Assembly: GCF_005221325.1 (NCBI RefSeq)
Contig: NZ_CP039888.1
Coordinates: 2,170,001 to 2,234,000, forward strand
Length of the DNA stretch: 64,000 nucleotides
Direction: 5' to 3'
Origin: Agrobacterium tumefaciens
GTDB lineage: Bacteria > Pseudomonadota > Alphaproteobacteria > Rhizobiales > Rhizobiaceae
The position numbers and the translations under genes were made by a program. The first letter of the stretch is position 1. Each line of letters opens with the position of its first letter. A model generated the notes under the pieces. It was not told the DNA's origin. It saw only the letters and a program-made list of their open reading frames with translations, and did not search any database. This document shows, in pieces, positions 54,501 through 61,975 of the stretch.

Positions 54501-55188
54501 AGTTCCCCACAAGACGAGCGTCGCCACTGCCCGTGAATGTCAGGCGTTCGATATTGACAAGATACTCCAAGCTATAGTTGTTGAGTGTCGTCCTGATTTC
54601 GTCCTCGCCGTCATAGGCAAGCTCGGTGACCGTAATATTATTGTCGCCCACGATATAGACATCATCACCCGCGCCGCCTATCAGAACATGCCGCTGCGTC
54701 GACGACGACAGCGTGTCGGCAAAGTCAGAACCCACCACCCGCTCGAAGCCGGTCAGCCGATCGCCTTCCGCATCGCCACCCGAAACGGCCTGCGTCGTCA
54801 GATCGACACGCACCGCCGAAGACGACGTCGAATAATCGATAGTGTCGATATAACTGTCTGTACCCGCGTTGAAGGTGTCGGCCCCCGCCGTCCCCACGAA
54901 GGTATCGGCATATTGCGAACCCTGGATAACCTCGATGCTTTCGAAGGTATCGCCGTCAGCCTCACCCTTGTGGACGCCCGTCTTCAGATTGACCGTCACC
55001 GCAGTCGTATAGGCTGCCGTATCGGTGCCTTCACCACCGATCAGATGGTCGGCTCCCACCCCGCCGTAAAGCGTGTCGTTGCCGGCCCCGCCATCAAGCG
55101 TATCGTTGCCGCCCAACCCATAAATCTCATCGTTATTCACCGTACCGACTAGAGTATCATCCGTTGATTTTCCGGTAATTATCGCCAC
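48580..55188 (-). CDS. Giant RTX calcium-binding protein with cadherin-like domains
   Basis: The 2202-residue protein is built from RTX nonapeptides (GGAGNDTLYGG type). Residues about 40-1090 hold five tandem modules of 204-222 residues, each with a TVNLKTGVHKGEADGDTFE strand unit, a VVGSDFADTLSSST unit and a VGNSGNN..ITGG RTX turn. Two cadherin-like domains (about 1170-1265 and 1950-2050, starting PTDILV) enclose shorter repeats. An RTX block and a C-terminal tail ending TTDNFIFA give the type I secretion signal. The start is GTG after GAGG. A secretion ATPase and adaptor are divergent. It is probably a secreted surface or matrix adhesin; no enzymatic domain is visible. Confidence 0.93.
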   Translation of the reverse strand: MAIITGKSTDDTLVGTVNNDEIYGLGGNDTLDGGAGNDTLYGGVGADHLIGGEGTDTAAYTTAVTVNLKTGVHKGEADGDTFESIEVIQGSQYADTFVGTAGADTFNAGTDSYIDTIDYSTSSSAVRVDLTTQAVSGGDAEGDRLTGFERVVGSDFADTLSSSTQRHVLIGGAGDDVYIVGDNNITVTELAYDGEDEIRTTLNNYSLEYLVNIERLTFTGSGDARLVGNSGNNTITGGAGNDMLRGAAGNDVLQGAAGDDTLYGGAGADRLIGGEGTDTAVYSSAVTVNLKTGVHTGEADGDTFESIEVIQGSQYADTFVGTTGADTFSGGTGSSIDTIDYSTSSSAVKVDLTKQVFSGGDAEGDRLTGFERVVGSDFADTLSSSTYLHVLEGGGGDDVYVVGNNGITVIEYANGGDDEIRTTLNNYSMDYLVNVERLTFTGSSDASLVGNSGNNIITGGAGNDTLYGGAGADRLIGGEGIDTATHSTAVTINLKTGVHKGEAAGDTFESIEVIQGSQYADTFVGTAGADTFNAGTGKYNNSEYIDIIDYSTSSSAVSVDLTTQAVSGGGDAEGDRLTGFERVVGSDFADTLSSSTYLHVLEGGAGDDVYVVGNNGITVIEYANGGDDEIRTTLNNYSMDYLVNVERLTFTGSSDASLVGNSRSNIITGGAGNDTLYGGAGADHLIGGEGTDTAAYSYAVTINLKTGVHKGGAAGDTFESIEVIQGSQYADTFAGTAGADTFNAGTGKYNNSEYIDIIDYSTSSSAVSVDLTTQIVSGGDAEGDRLTGFERVVGSDFADTLSSSTYLHVLEGGAGDDVYVVGNNGITVMESANGGDDEIRTTLNNYSMDYFVNVERLTFTGSGDASLVGNSGNNVITGGVGADTLYGGAGDDRLIGGEGTDTAAYSYAVTINLKTGVHKGEAAGDTFESIEVIQGSQYADTFAGTAGADTFNAGTGKYNNSEYIDIIDYSTSSSAVSVDLTTQIVSGGDAEGDRLTGFERVVGSDFADTLSSSTYLHVLEGGTGDDVYVVGNNGITVMESANGGDDEIRTTLRNYSMERIANVERLTFTGSGDASLVGNSGNNVITGGVGADTLYGGAGDDRLIGGDGTDTAVFTGKRGDYDISYNSLTQAYTVKDLRSRSPEGSDRIMEVERFQFADDVLSREALKPREENRAPTDILVTGGTVAENSPAGTVVATLVSIDADPGDTATFALVSGETGSFELVGKEIRVKAAADIDYEVARSHELVVAVTDAAGATLIKTITIMVSDEADGGIAGTAGSDTFLGRAEANIYYGGDGIDVVSYRDSDSAITINLTTNIHTGDAAGDIFKSIEVIEGTRFGDAFIGNSGANTFIGGYGVDTVSYASASTAVNINLATGVHTGDATGDIFESIEVIVGSSHDDTFIGDAGANIFHGGDGIDTVSYAGASAAVSIDLTSGVNGGGAENDLLIAIEHVTGSDFDDRLSSATAGHVLAGGRGNDIYVLGDINVQIIEGEDEGIDLVETALSGVTLGARLERLTYTGRDAFIGTGNDLDNVLIGGAGNDTLIGLGGADYFVGGAGADRFIGGDGIDIVSYASASTAVTINLATGVHTGEAVDDSFESIEVIVGSAHDDTFIGDAGANIFHGGDGIDTVSYAGASAAVSIDLTSGINCGGAEKDLLIAIEHVIGSDFDDRLSSATEGHLLEGGLGDDVYIVERSAVRVIEVSGAGIDRVETALDIYALSAGLENLTYTGSGAFIGAGNNLDNVLIGGRGNDMLIGGGGADRLIGGDGIDAVSYASSSTGVNINLATGAHTGDAAGDSFESIEAIVGSEHDDTFIGDAGANTFIGGAGVDTVSYAESHIGIMVNLTTGVHAGGAEGDVFRSVEVIRGSSANDFFIGDADANVFHGGAGTDTVVFRGKRSDYSLTFDGVTQTYMLSDRRSGSPDGNDKVSGVELFQFADRTLTLEALLGSQNTPPTDILVKGGTIAENSRAGTVVATLAGIDPDMDDTMSFSLVAGATDRFELVGNTIRVKTSSMLDYETQSEHELGIMVTDAGGATFTKNITIAVSDVANEGVREGTAKKDVIYGKAGDGVIYGYAGNDVLVAGVNGTTLSGGNGDDIVSGNCADDRIIGGQGDDMLSGLEGRDAFVFSANEGNDVIYDFNVAEDIIEIQGIPLATSFEQIMANISEADNQITINFGDSNGVSLDGVSKWQLTTDNFIFA
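52300..54990. repeat. Near-identical tandem DNA repeats inside the RTX gene
   Basis: Marker sequence CGTCTTCAGATTGA recurs at 54979, 54313, 53701, 53071 and 52444, spacings 666, 612, 630 and 627 bases. The three left-hand units are almost identical at DNA level over several hundred bases, including TCCGAATTGTTATATTTACC near 52306, 52935 and 53562. Confidence 0.88.
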
Positions 55189-55635
55189 ATTAACATCCTC
55201 TAATTGAGATTTTAATAAAATTTTTGGATAAAAATAATATAAAATTTCATTTCAAGCGAAATACGATTATATTATTCTCCTATTAAATCAATTAATTCAT
55301 GGTTTATACTAATAATTTTTATTAAATTTTTGAAAAAATATCATATTTTAATGAAGAGCAAAGAATTAATTTATTATAGATTTTATTTTTAAGTTCGCGG
55401 TCTCAGTTGTGGTGAAAGGAAATAAAGACGCCTACCGGACGTTGGAAGGCGAGATCGTTTTCACGTCCGTTAAGTGCGGGATGTATAATAATTCCGCTGC
55501 AAACCGCATCACGGCGGCAGTCAATTTAGAAAACAATTGTTTTAATCAATACGTTGGAATGGATTCGCACCTATTGGAAAACCCACAACCTTCTACCGAA
55601 CAAAAATCCAGACGCCCTCATCCAGGAAGCGCACC
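55189..55635. promoter_or_regulatory. Extremely A+T-rich divergent promoter region
   Basis: Bases 55201-55380 contain 27 G or C out of 180 (15%), far below the flanking genes. It separates the RTX gene from the secretion operon and must contain both promoters. A+T-rich DNA of this kind is a typical target of Ros/MucR-type silencers in rhizobia. An open frame at 55409-55639 lacks a ribosome-binding site and is probably not coding. Confidence 0.65.
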
Positions 55636-57348
55636 TTGACAATTTCCAACCTTGACGTGACTCGACCCCGTGTCGCCGCTGCCTTGGGCGCGACCCGAGG
55701 TGCTTTTCTCTCCGTTGCTTTGCTCAGCGCTTTTACCAATTTACTGATGCTGACCGGCCCGCTGTATATGATGCAGATCTACGACCGCGTTCTTGCCAGC
55801 CGCAGCGTGCCGACGCTCGTCGCCCTGTCGGTACTTGCCGTCGCTCTTTATGTATTCCTCGGTATTCTCGAATTGATCCGGGCGAGGATCCTGTCGCGTA
55901 TCGGTGAACGGATCGAAGAGCAGCTTGGCGGACCGACTTTCGATGCGGTGCTCGCGCTACCACTCAAAATGTCGAAGAAGGAGGTGGCCGCACAGCCGGT
56001 GCGGGACCTCGAGCAGATGCGGCAATTTATGAGCGGTCCGGGTCCGGTTGCCATTTGCGACATGCCCTGGCTGCCGCTTTATATCGGCATCCTGTTTTTG
56101 TTCCACGCCTATCTTGGCTGGCTGGCGATCGCCGGGGCTGCGGTCCTGGTCGTTATGACACTCTGCAGCGAAGCGGTGTTGCGTGACCCGGCCCGAAGAG
56201 TCTCGATGCTGTCATCGGCACGCGCCGAATTCGTCGAAGCCGGACGGCGCAATGCGGAGGCATTGCACGCCATGGGCATGAAGAGCGCCTATGCGCAAAA
56301 ATGGTCACAAACCAATGCCGCCTATATTCACGAGCAGCGGCGCGCGAGCGATGCCACCGGCAGCTTCTCGACCTTTTCGAAAATATTCCGGCTGGCGCTG
56401 CAATCCGCGGTACTGGCGTTGGGCGCATGGCTTGCCATCCAGCAGCTGGCATCCCCCGGTGCGATGATCGCCGCCTCCATTCTCACCTCGCGGGCGCTTG
56501 CACCCATCGAGCAGGCGATAGGCCAATGGCGCGGCTTTGTTAATTTCCGGCAGGCCAAAGGTCGTCTCAGCCAGCTTCTGGACAAGATCGGTGCGGACAG
56601 GGAGAAAATGCCCCTGCCCACGCCTTCGAAATCAATTGCCGTCTTGGGTGTGTCGATTGCCGCTCCGGGTTCTCAAGCGCCGTCAGTTCGCGACGTAAAC
56701 TTTTCGCTCGCGGCCGGACAGGGTCTTGGCATCATCGGTCCAAGCGGTTCTGGTAAATCAACACTTGTGCGCGCGCTTGTCGGCATCTGGCCACCTGCTC
56801 GTGGAAACGTGCGGTTGGACGGAGCCGAACTAGATCAATGGCATCCGGAAGCGCTTGGCCCTTCAATTGGCTATCTGCCGCAGGGCGTCGAGCTGTTCGA
56901 CGGCACAATCGCTGATAACATCAGCCGGTTTTCCAACTCGGCTCAACCATCGGACATTATCGAGGCGGCGAAACTGGCGGATGTGCATAACTTCATCCTG
57001 TCGATGTCGGAGGGATATGACACAAGGATCGGCAATAGCGGCGCGGCGCTGTCGGCCGGGCAACGCCAGCGGATCGGCCTTGCCAGGGCACTGTTTGGAA
57101 AACCGTTCCTGATCGTTCTTGATGAGCCGAATGCCAGCCTCGATGCGGAAGGCGAACTGGCGCTGACGAATGCGATCACTATCGCGCGGCAAGGCGGCGC
57201 CATCGTGGTGATTGTCGCACATCGGCCGAATGCGCTTTCGGCGGTGGATAACGTTCTTGTCCTTGCCCAAGGCGCGATGGTCGCCTTTGGGCCACGCGAC
57301 GAGGTGCTCCGCAAGACGACAATACGTGCTGTATCGGAAAAAGCATGA
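55636..57348 (+). CDS. Type I secretion ABC transporter (PrtD family)
   Basis: The 570-residue protein has an N-terminal membrane domain of six helices (about 25-300, including LLMLTGPLYMMQIYDRVLASRSVPTLV) and an ATPase domain with Walker A GPSGSGKST, signature LSAGQRQRIGLARAL and Walker B LIVLDEPNASLD. It lacks the C39 peptidase domain of bacteriocin exporters. The start appears to be TTG at 55636 with AGGA upstream. It overlaps the adaptor gene by four bases and should export the divergent RTX protein. No TolC gene is in the window. Confidence 0.92.
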   Translation: MTISNLDVTRPRVAAALGATRGAFLSVALLSAFTNLLMLTGPLYMMQIYDRVLASRSVPTLVALSVLAVALYVFLGILELIRARILSRIGERIEEQLGGPTFDAVLALPLKMSKKEVAAQPVRDLEQMRQFMSGPGPVAICDMPWLPLYIGILFLFHAYLGWLAIAGAAVLVVMTLCSEAVLRDPARRVSMLSSARAEFVEAGRRNAEALHAMGMKSAYAQKWSQTNAAYIHEQRRASDATGSFSTFSKIFRLALQSAVLALGAWLAIQQLASPGAMIAASILTSRALAPIEQAIGQWRGFVNFRQAKGRLSQLLDKIGADREKMPLPTPSKSIAVLGVSIAAPGSQAPSVRDVNFSLAAGQGLGIIGPSGSGKSTLVRALVGIWPPARGNVRLDGAELDQWHPEALGPSIGYLPQGVELFDGTIADNISRFSNSAQPSDIIEAAKLADVHNFILSMSEGYDTRIGNSGAALSAGQRQRIGLARALFGKPFLIVLDEPNASLDAEGELALTNAITIARQGGAIVVIVAHRPNALSAVDNVLVLAQGAMVAFGPRDEVLRKTTIRAVSEKA

Positions 57349-58655
57349 ACACGACAAAACCAAGTCCGGCCAGCCGTTCCATTCGGCTTTATACGATCAC
57401 AGGTGGGTGCACTCTTGCTCTCATGGTTTTTGGCGTTGGGGGCTGGGCTGCGACAGCCAATCTTTCGGGCGCGGTGATCGGCACTGGCACTGTCGTCGTC
57501 GATGGAAACGTCAAGCGTATCCAGCACCGGGAAGGCGGCATTGTCGGGGAAATCCGCGTGCCAAACGGTGCAGTCGTCAAGGCAGGTGACCTGCTCATTC
57601 GGCTTGACGCCACAGTGACGCGGGCCAATCTTGCCATCGTTGCAAAACAGATGGCTCAACTGGGTGCCAGAAGAATGCGGCTTGTGGCGGAGCGGGACGA
57701 CGCCGGCAGGCTTGCGGTTCCGGCGCGTCTATCTAATGAAACAGATGAAGGGGACATTGCAGAGTATATCCCAGCGGAAACTTCGCTTTTCGCTGCCAGG
57801 AAACGCACCCTTGATGGCCAGAAAGCCCAGCTTGCACAGCGCATCGACCAGATACGACAGGAAAACGAAGGCTTGGTCGTTCGCAAGCGTGCCAAAGAGG
57901 AGGAACTGTCGTGGATCGGACAGGAACTCGTTCGCGTCAGAAGCCTCAATGAACAGCAACTGATCCAGTTCAACCGGTTGGCAGAATTGGAGCGGCTGCG
58001 GGCTCAACTCGATGGCGAGCGCGGCCAGCTGATCGCCGAGATCGCCAGAGCGGCAACACGCGTCACTGAAACCGAACTGCAAATCCTTCAGCTCGATCAG
58101 GACCGATTGGCGGAGGTTCTGACGGAATTTCGTGATGTCGACAACAAGCTTGCAGAGCTGTCGGAACAGAAGGTCACGGCGGAAGACCAGTTGAAACGTA
58201 TCGATATCCGCTCGCCGCAGGATGGGATCGTACACGAACTTGCCGTCCACACCATTGGCGGCGTCATCACCGCCGGTGAAACCATGATGCAGATTGTGCC
58301 CACCAATGACCGGCTGGTGGCGGAAACAAAAATCCAGCCGGCCGATATCGATCAGATGCATGTCGGCCAACAGGCCACCCTGCGTTTTTCCGCTTTCAAC
58401 CAGCGCACGACGCCAGAGGTCGCTGGGTACGTGAAGACGGTTGCCGCCGATCTCGTCAGCAATCCGCAAACGGGTGAAAGCTGGTACACAGCGCGCATTG
58501 AAATCAAGCCGGATGAACTGGCGAAACTCGGCAATCTCAGCCTGCTCGCCGGCATGCCGGTCGAAGCATACATCAAGACAAGCGAAAGAACGGCGCTATC
58601 CTATCTCGTCAAGCCGCTCGCGGACCAGGTAGAAAAGGCGATGCGAGAGGAGTGA
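57345..58655 (+). CDS. Type I secretion membrane-fusion protein (HlyD/PrtE family)
   Basis: The 436-residue adaptor has one N-terminal transmembrane helix (about 19-42), lipoyl half-motif VKRIQHREGGIVGEIRVPNGAVVKAGD, a long coiled coil (about 95-275) and a second lipoyl/beta-barrel part with IRSPQDGIVHELAVHTIGGVITAGE. It links the ABC transporter with an outer-membrane TolC channel. It overlaps the transporter gene (ATGA). Confidence 0.93.
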   Translation: MNTTKPSPASRSIRLYTITGGCTLALMVFGVGGWAATANLSGAVIGTGTVVVDGNVKRIQHREGGIVGEIRVPNGAVVKAGDLLIRLDATVTRANLAIVAKQMAQLGARRMRLVAERDDAGRLAVPARLSNETDEGDIAEYIPAETSLFAARKRTLDGQKAQLAQRIDQIRQENEGLVVRKRAKEEELSWIGQELVRVRSLNEQQLIQFNRLAELERLRAQLDGERGQLIAEIARAATRVTETELQILQLDQDRLAEVLTEFRDVDNKLAELSEQKVTAEDQLKRIDIRSPQDGIVHELAVHTIGGVITAGETMMQIVPTNDRLVAETKIQPADIDQMHVGQQATLRFSAFNQRTTPEVAGYVKTVAADLVSNPQTGESWYTARIEIKPDELAKLGNLSLLAGMPVEAYIKTSERTALSYLVKPLADQVEKAMREE

Positions 58656-58763
58656 AGGGATTGAGGCGACCCATGCGGTTTCTGCCGGCCACGAACATTC
58701 CGTCGCCCGCGTGCGCCTTCATCGTTTTCGTCGCCGAACGGGGCCGGCGGATGATCGCCTGCC

Positions 58764-59663
58764 TCACACCAGCCCGTGAACCAGCTTTGCCAGCCAGTCG
58801 ACAAAAACGCGCACCTTGTTGGTCACATGCCGGGTCTGCGGATAGACCACATAGATCGGCATGGCTTCGCGCCGCCATTCCGAAAGCACCGGCACCAGTT
58901 CACCGCGCGAGAGCGCATCCCTCACCATGAAGACGGGAAGCTGCACGATGCCCATGCCGGCCAGCGCCGCATTGAGATAGGTGCGGCTGTCATTGACCGA
59001 GACGACGTAATTCGGGGTCAGTTCGACGCTGCGCACGCCATTGTCGAAGGAGGCCGGCATGATCTGGCCGGTGGTGGCATTGAGGTAGCCCACCGAATAG
59101 TGCTCCTTCTCCAGATCCTCCGGCTCGCGCGGCATGCCGAAATTTTCGATGTAGGATGGCGAGGCGAATGTCTCGAACCGGAGTTCGCCGACTTTACGGG
59201 CAATCAGCGACTGATCGCGCAGCACGCCCACGCGCAGCGCACAGTCGACATTCTCCGCGATATAGTCGACCAGACGGTCGCCAACGCCGAGATCGAGACG
59301 GATTTGCGGATAACGCTGGTAAAATTCGCAAAGATGTGGGATAACCACCAGGTCCGCGAAGACACCGGCCATTTCCACCCGCAACCGGCCGGATGGTTGC
59401 ACCTGTGCGCTGGACATACTGCCATCCAACTCTTCGATTTCCGATAAAATCTGTGATGCCCGCTCATAATAGAGAGCGCCGTCCGTCGTCAGCATCACCC
59501 GCCGCGTGGTGCGGTTGAGAAGCGTGGTCTGCAAATGCGCCTCGAGCGCCTGCACCATGTTGGTGACAGTGGTTTTGGGCATGTTCAGCGCGGTGGCGGC
59601 GCGGCTGAAATTGCCTGTCTCGACGACGCGCGTAAAGACCCGCATGGCGGAAAGCTGATCCAT
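58764..59663 (-). CDS. LysR-type transcriptional regulator
   Basis: The 299-residue regulator has an N-terminal winged helix (FTRVVETGNFSRAATALNMPKTTVTNMVQALE) and a PBP2-type effector domain (about 90-295). It is divergent from the hydrolase-like gene and may control it together with the efflux pump, as LysR regulators often do. The ATG at 59663 is clear. Confidence 0.92.
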   Translation of the reverse strand: MDQLSAMRVFTRVVETGNFSRAATALNMPKTTVTNMVQALEAHLQTTLLNRTTRRVMLTTDGALYYERASQILSEIEELDGSMSSAQVQPSGRLRVEMAGVFADLVVIPHLCEFYQRYPQIRLDLGVGDRLVDYIAENVDCALRVGVLRDQSLIARKVGELRFETFASPSYIENFGMPREPEDLEKEHYSVGYLNATTGQIMPASFDNGVRSVELTPNYVVSVNDSRTYLNAALAGMGIVQLPVFMVRDALSRGELVPVLSEWRREAMPIYVVYPQTRHVTNKVRVFVDWLAKLVHGLV

Positions 59664-59758
59664 ATAGCTATTATCCGTTTTTTTGGAATAGTGTTTTCAT
59701 TTTGACGTACTTGATCGTTTTCTCCCGAACAATAATATGAATTTCAGATTTTGCAAAT

Positions 59759-60595
59759 ATGGTGCGCTGCCAATGGCGGTGCATGGGACCGGATCAGATG
59801 AACGCGCACTGGGAAAACATCGAACGCTGTGGAGGCTCCGCATCTGAGCTTTCGGTGCGCCGATATGAAGGTGCCGGCCAGTGCAGCCACCCACCCGTGA
59901 TCCTTTATCTGCGCGGCGGTTCGTTTCTGGATAAGGGCGGCAATTGCCCGGAACTTCCCGTGGCCCGCGCTTTGGCGGAAAGCGGCGCGATCGTTGTCGA
60001 GGCTGACTATAGCAAGCCGTCCGGCAACGAGTTTCCGATGGTGATCGATTGCGCTTTCGAAGCGCTCGACCATCTGAGCAGGGACCGCAAACATTATGGC
60101 GGCGCGAAATCGCTGTTGTTCGTGGCCGGCGAAGAGGCTGGCGGTAATGTGGCGGCGGGTCTTGCGCTGAAAGCCCGTGACCGCATGCCGGGCAAACTCG
60201 CAGGCCAGATTCTTCTGTCGCCCATGATCGATCCGATGATGACGACGGAATCCTTCCGCAATGCGGACAGGATCGGCATGCGCCAGCGTTGGGCCGATGG
60301 CTGGAGCCATTACCTTGCCAAGGCGTGCGGGTTTTTCCACCCCTATGCCGCGCCCTGCCAGTGCACGCGGCTGAACCGGGTGGCGCCGGCGCTGATCTTT
60401 ACCGCCGAGGATGATCCTCTGCGCGACGAAACGGTCAATTATGGAGACCGCCTCATCGCCTCGGGTGTCAGCGTCCGGAGCCATGTTTTCCCCGCCGGCG
60501 TTGGCTGGACGGGGCTTTATCAAGGAGAGGGCGGCGGATGGGTCTCATCCGTCTGTTCGGAGTTCAAGACCTTCGTTGACCAGTTAAACCACTGA
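59759..60595 (+). CDS. Alpha/beta hydrolase-like protein lacking the nucleophile Ser
   Basis: The 278-residue protein aligns with hormone-sensitive-lipase-type esterases, but HGGGF is RGGSF (R52), the nucleophile elbow GDSAGG is GEEAGG (E126 in place of Ser), and the usual HGF near the end is absent (PAGVGWTGLY). The Asp motif EDDPLRDE remains. It should not be an active esterase and may be a binding protein. Alternative ATGs at 59783 and 59798 exist; none has a good ribosome-binding site. It precedes the RND pump genes by 56 bases. Confidence 0.8.
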   Translation: MVRCQWRCMGPDQMNAHWENIERCGGSASELSVRRYEGAGQCSHPPVILYLRGGSFLDKGGNCPELPVARALAESGAIVVEADYSKPSGNEFPMVIDCAFEALDHLSRDRKHYGGAKSLLFVAGEEAGGNVAAGLALKARDRMPGKLAGQILLSPMIDPMMTTESFRNADRIGMRQRWADGWSHYLAKACGFFHPYAAPCQCTRLNRVAPALIFTAEDDPLRDETVNYGDRLIASGVSVRSHVFPAGVGWTGLYQGEGGGWVSSVCSEFKTFVDQLNH

Positions 60596-60622
60596 ATACC
60601 GCATTTATTACAGAACTGACCT

Positions 60623-60638
60623 GCTCCTGATCAGGAGC
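60623..60638. promoter_or_regulatory. Perfect 16-bp palindrome before the RND adaptor gene
   Basis: GCTCCTGATCAGGAGC lies 14 bases before the adaptor start codon. It could be a repressor operator or a small hairpin in the leader. Confidence 0.4.
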
Positions 60639-60651
60639 GAAGGAGAAACCC

Positions 60652-61842
60652 ATGACGCTGAACACAAAGCGCCGGGCCCTGACGGGTGCCGGTATCGGGC
60701 TTGCCATGTCCGTTGCAGCCGCTGCACTGTTTTTCGACCTCCCCACCAGCCGCAATGCCACGGCCGCTTCCACGCCTGCCGAAACGCCGGCGATCCCGGT
60801 CACCGTCGCCAAGGTGGAAAGCCGTGACGTGATGCGCTGGGAAGAATTTTCCGGCCGTCTCGAAGCTGTCGACCGGGTGCAGATCCGCTCCCGCGTCGCC
60901 GGCCAGATCAAGGCCGTGCATTTCCGTGAAGGCGCGCTGGTGAAGGAAGGCGACGCCCTCTTCACCATCGACCCTGCCCCCTATCAGGCCGCCGTTGCCG
61001 GCGCTGAGGGCCAGGTCGCTTCCGCTGAAGCCAAGGTCAGCCTTGCGAAAACGGAACTCGACCGTGGCCGCAGGCTTTCCGACAACCGTACCATCTCCCA
61101 GAGTGATCTCGACCAGCGTCAAAGCTCGTTTGCGGATGCCGAAGCCCAGCTTCGCGCCGCCCGCGCAGCATTGACCACCGCCCAGCTTGATCTCGGCTAC
61201 ACCGAAATCATCGCACCGGTTTCCGGCAGGGTCGGCAGGATCGAAATCACCGCCGGCAACCTCGTCGCCGCCGGCTCCACCTCGCCGGCACTGACGACGC
61301 TCGTCTCGGTCAACCCGATCTATGCGAGCTTCAATGCCAGCGAAGGTACGGTGGCGAAGGCTCTTGCAGAGCTGCCGAAGACCGACGGCGCCCTGCCCGC
61401 TCTGGAGCAGATCCCCGTGGAAATCGGCACGCTTTCGGATGAAGGCACGCCGATCAAGGGCACGCTGCACCTGATCGACAACCAGGTGGATTCGGCAAGC
61501 GGCACCATTGGCGTCCGTGCCATCTTCGACAACCCGAATGGCAGGCTGATCCCCGGCCAGTTCGTGCGGGTACGCATGGGCGAACCGAAGCCGGAAAACC
61601 GCATCGTCATCAGCGATCGCGCCATCGGCACGGATCAGGACAAGCGCTTCGTCTTCGTGGTCGATGCCGAAAACAAGGTGAGCTACCGCCAGATCAAGCC
61701 CGGCGCTCCGGCTGATGGCCAGCGCATCATCGACAGCGGCCTTGCCGCGGGTGATACGATCGTCGTCAACGGCCTGCAGCGCATCCGTCCCGGTGCGACC
61801 ATCGCACCGCAGGCGGAAGACAAGGTTGCTGCCTCACAGTAA
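60652..61842 (+). CDS. RND efflux periplasmic adaptor (AcrA/MexE-like)
   Basis: The 396-residue protein has an N-terminal signal/anchor, a lipoyl half-motif (VDRVQIRSRVAGQIKAVHFREGALVKEGD), an alpha-hairpin (about 110-175), the second lipoyl half (YTEIIAPVSGRVGRIEITAGNLV) and a beta-barrel. It links the RND transporter with an outer-membrane channel. AAGGAG precedes the ATG. The transporter gene follows after 133 bases. Confidence 0.93.
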   Translation: MTLNTKRRALTGAGIGLAMSVAAAALFFDLPTSRNATAASTPAETPAIPVTVAKVESRDVMRWEEFSGRLEAVDRVQIRSRVAGQIKAVHFREGALVKEGDALFTIDPAPYQAAVAGAEGQVASAEAKVSLAKTELDRGRRLSDNRTISQSDLDQRQSSFADAEAQLRAARAALTTAQLDLGYTEIIAPVSGRVGRIEITAGNLVAAGSTSPALTTLVSVNPIYASFNASEGTVAKALAELPKTDGALPALEQIPVEIGTLSDEGTPIKGTLHLIDNQVDSASGTIGVRAIFDNPNGRLIPGQFVRVRMGEPKPENRIVISDRAIGTDQDKRFVFVVDAENKVSYRQIKPGAPADGQRIIDSGLAAGDTIVVNGLQRIRPGATIAPQAEDKVAASQ

Positions 61843-61975
61843 ACCGCCTTTTTTTGATCAGTAAGCGTCCCGCCCTTCCGCGAGGCGCCCCTTCACACAG
61901 AACCGGCCTTCACCGGCGGCAGGATTGCCGCCGGAACGGCCTTCGCATTCCCAAAGACCCGGAGAGGGACTGGAT

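Noticed and set aside
52300-54990. Regular repeats considered as CRISPR
   Set aside because: Units are over 600 bases, in frame and coding; no short repeat-spacer pattern.
50779-55152. 1457-codon open frame antisense to the RTX gene
   Set aside because: It mirrors the repeat structure of the RTX gene, has no protein-like domains, and arises from codon bias in the repeats.
55409-55639. 76-codon frame before the secretion ATPase
   Set aside because: GTG start without ribosome-binding site and no domain; kept only as part of the leader.
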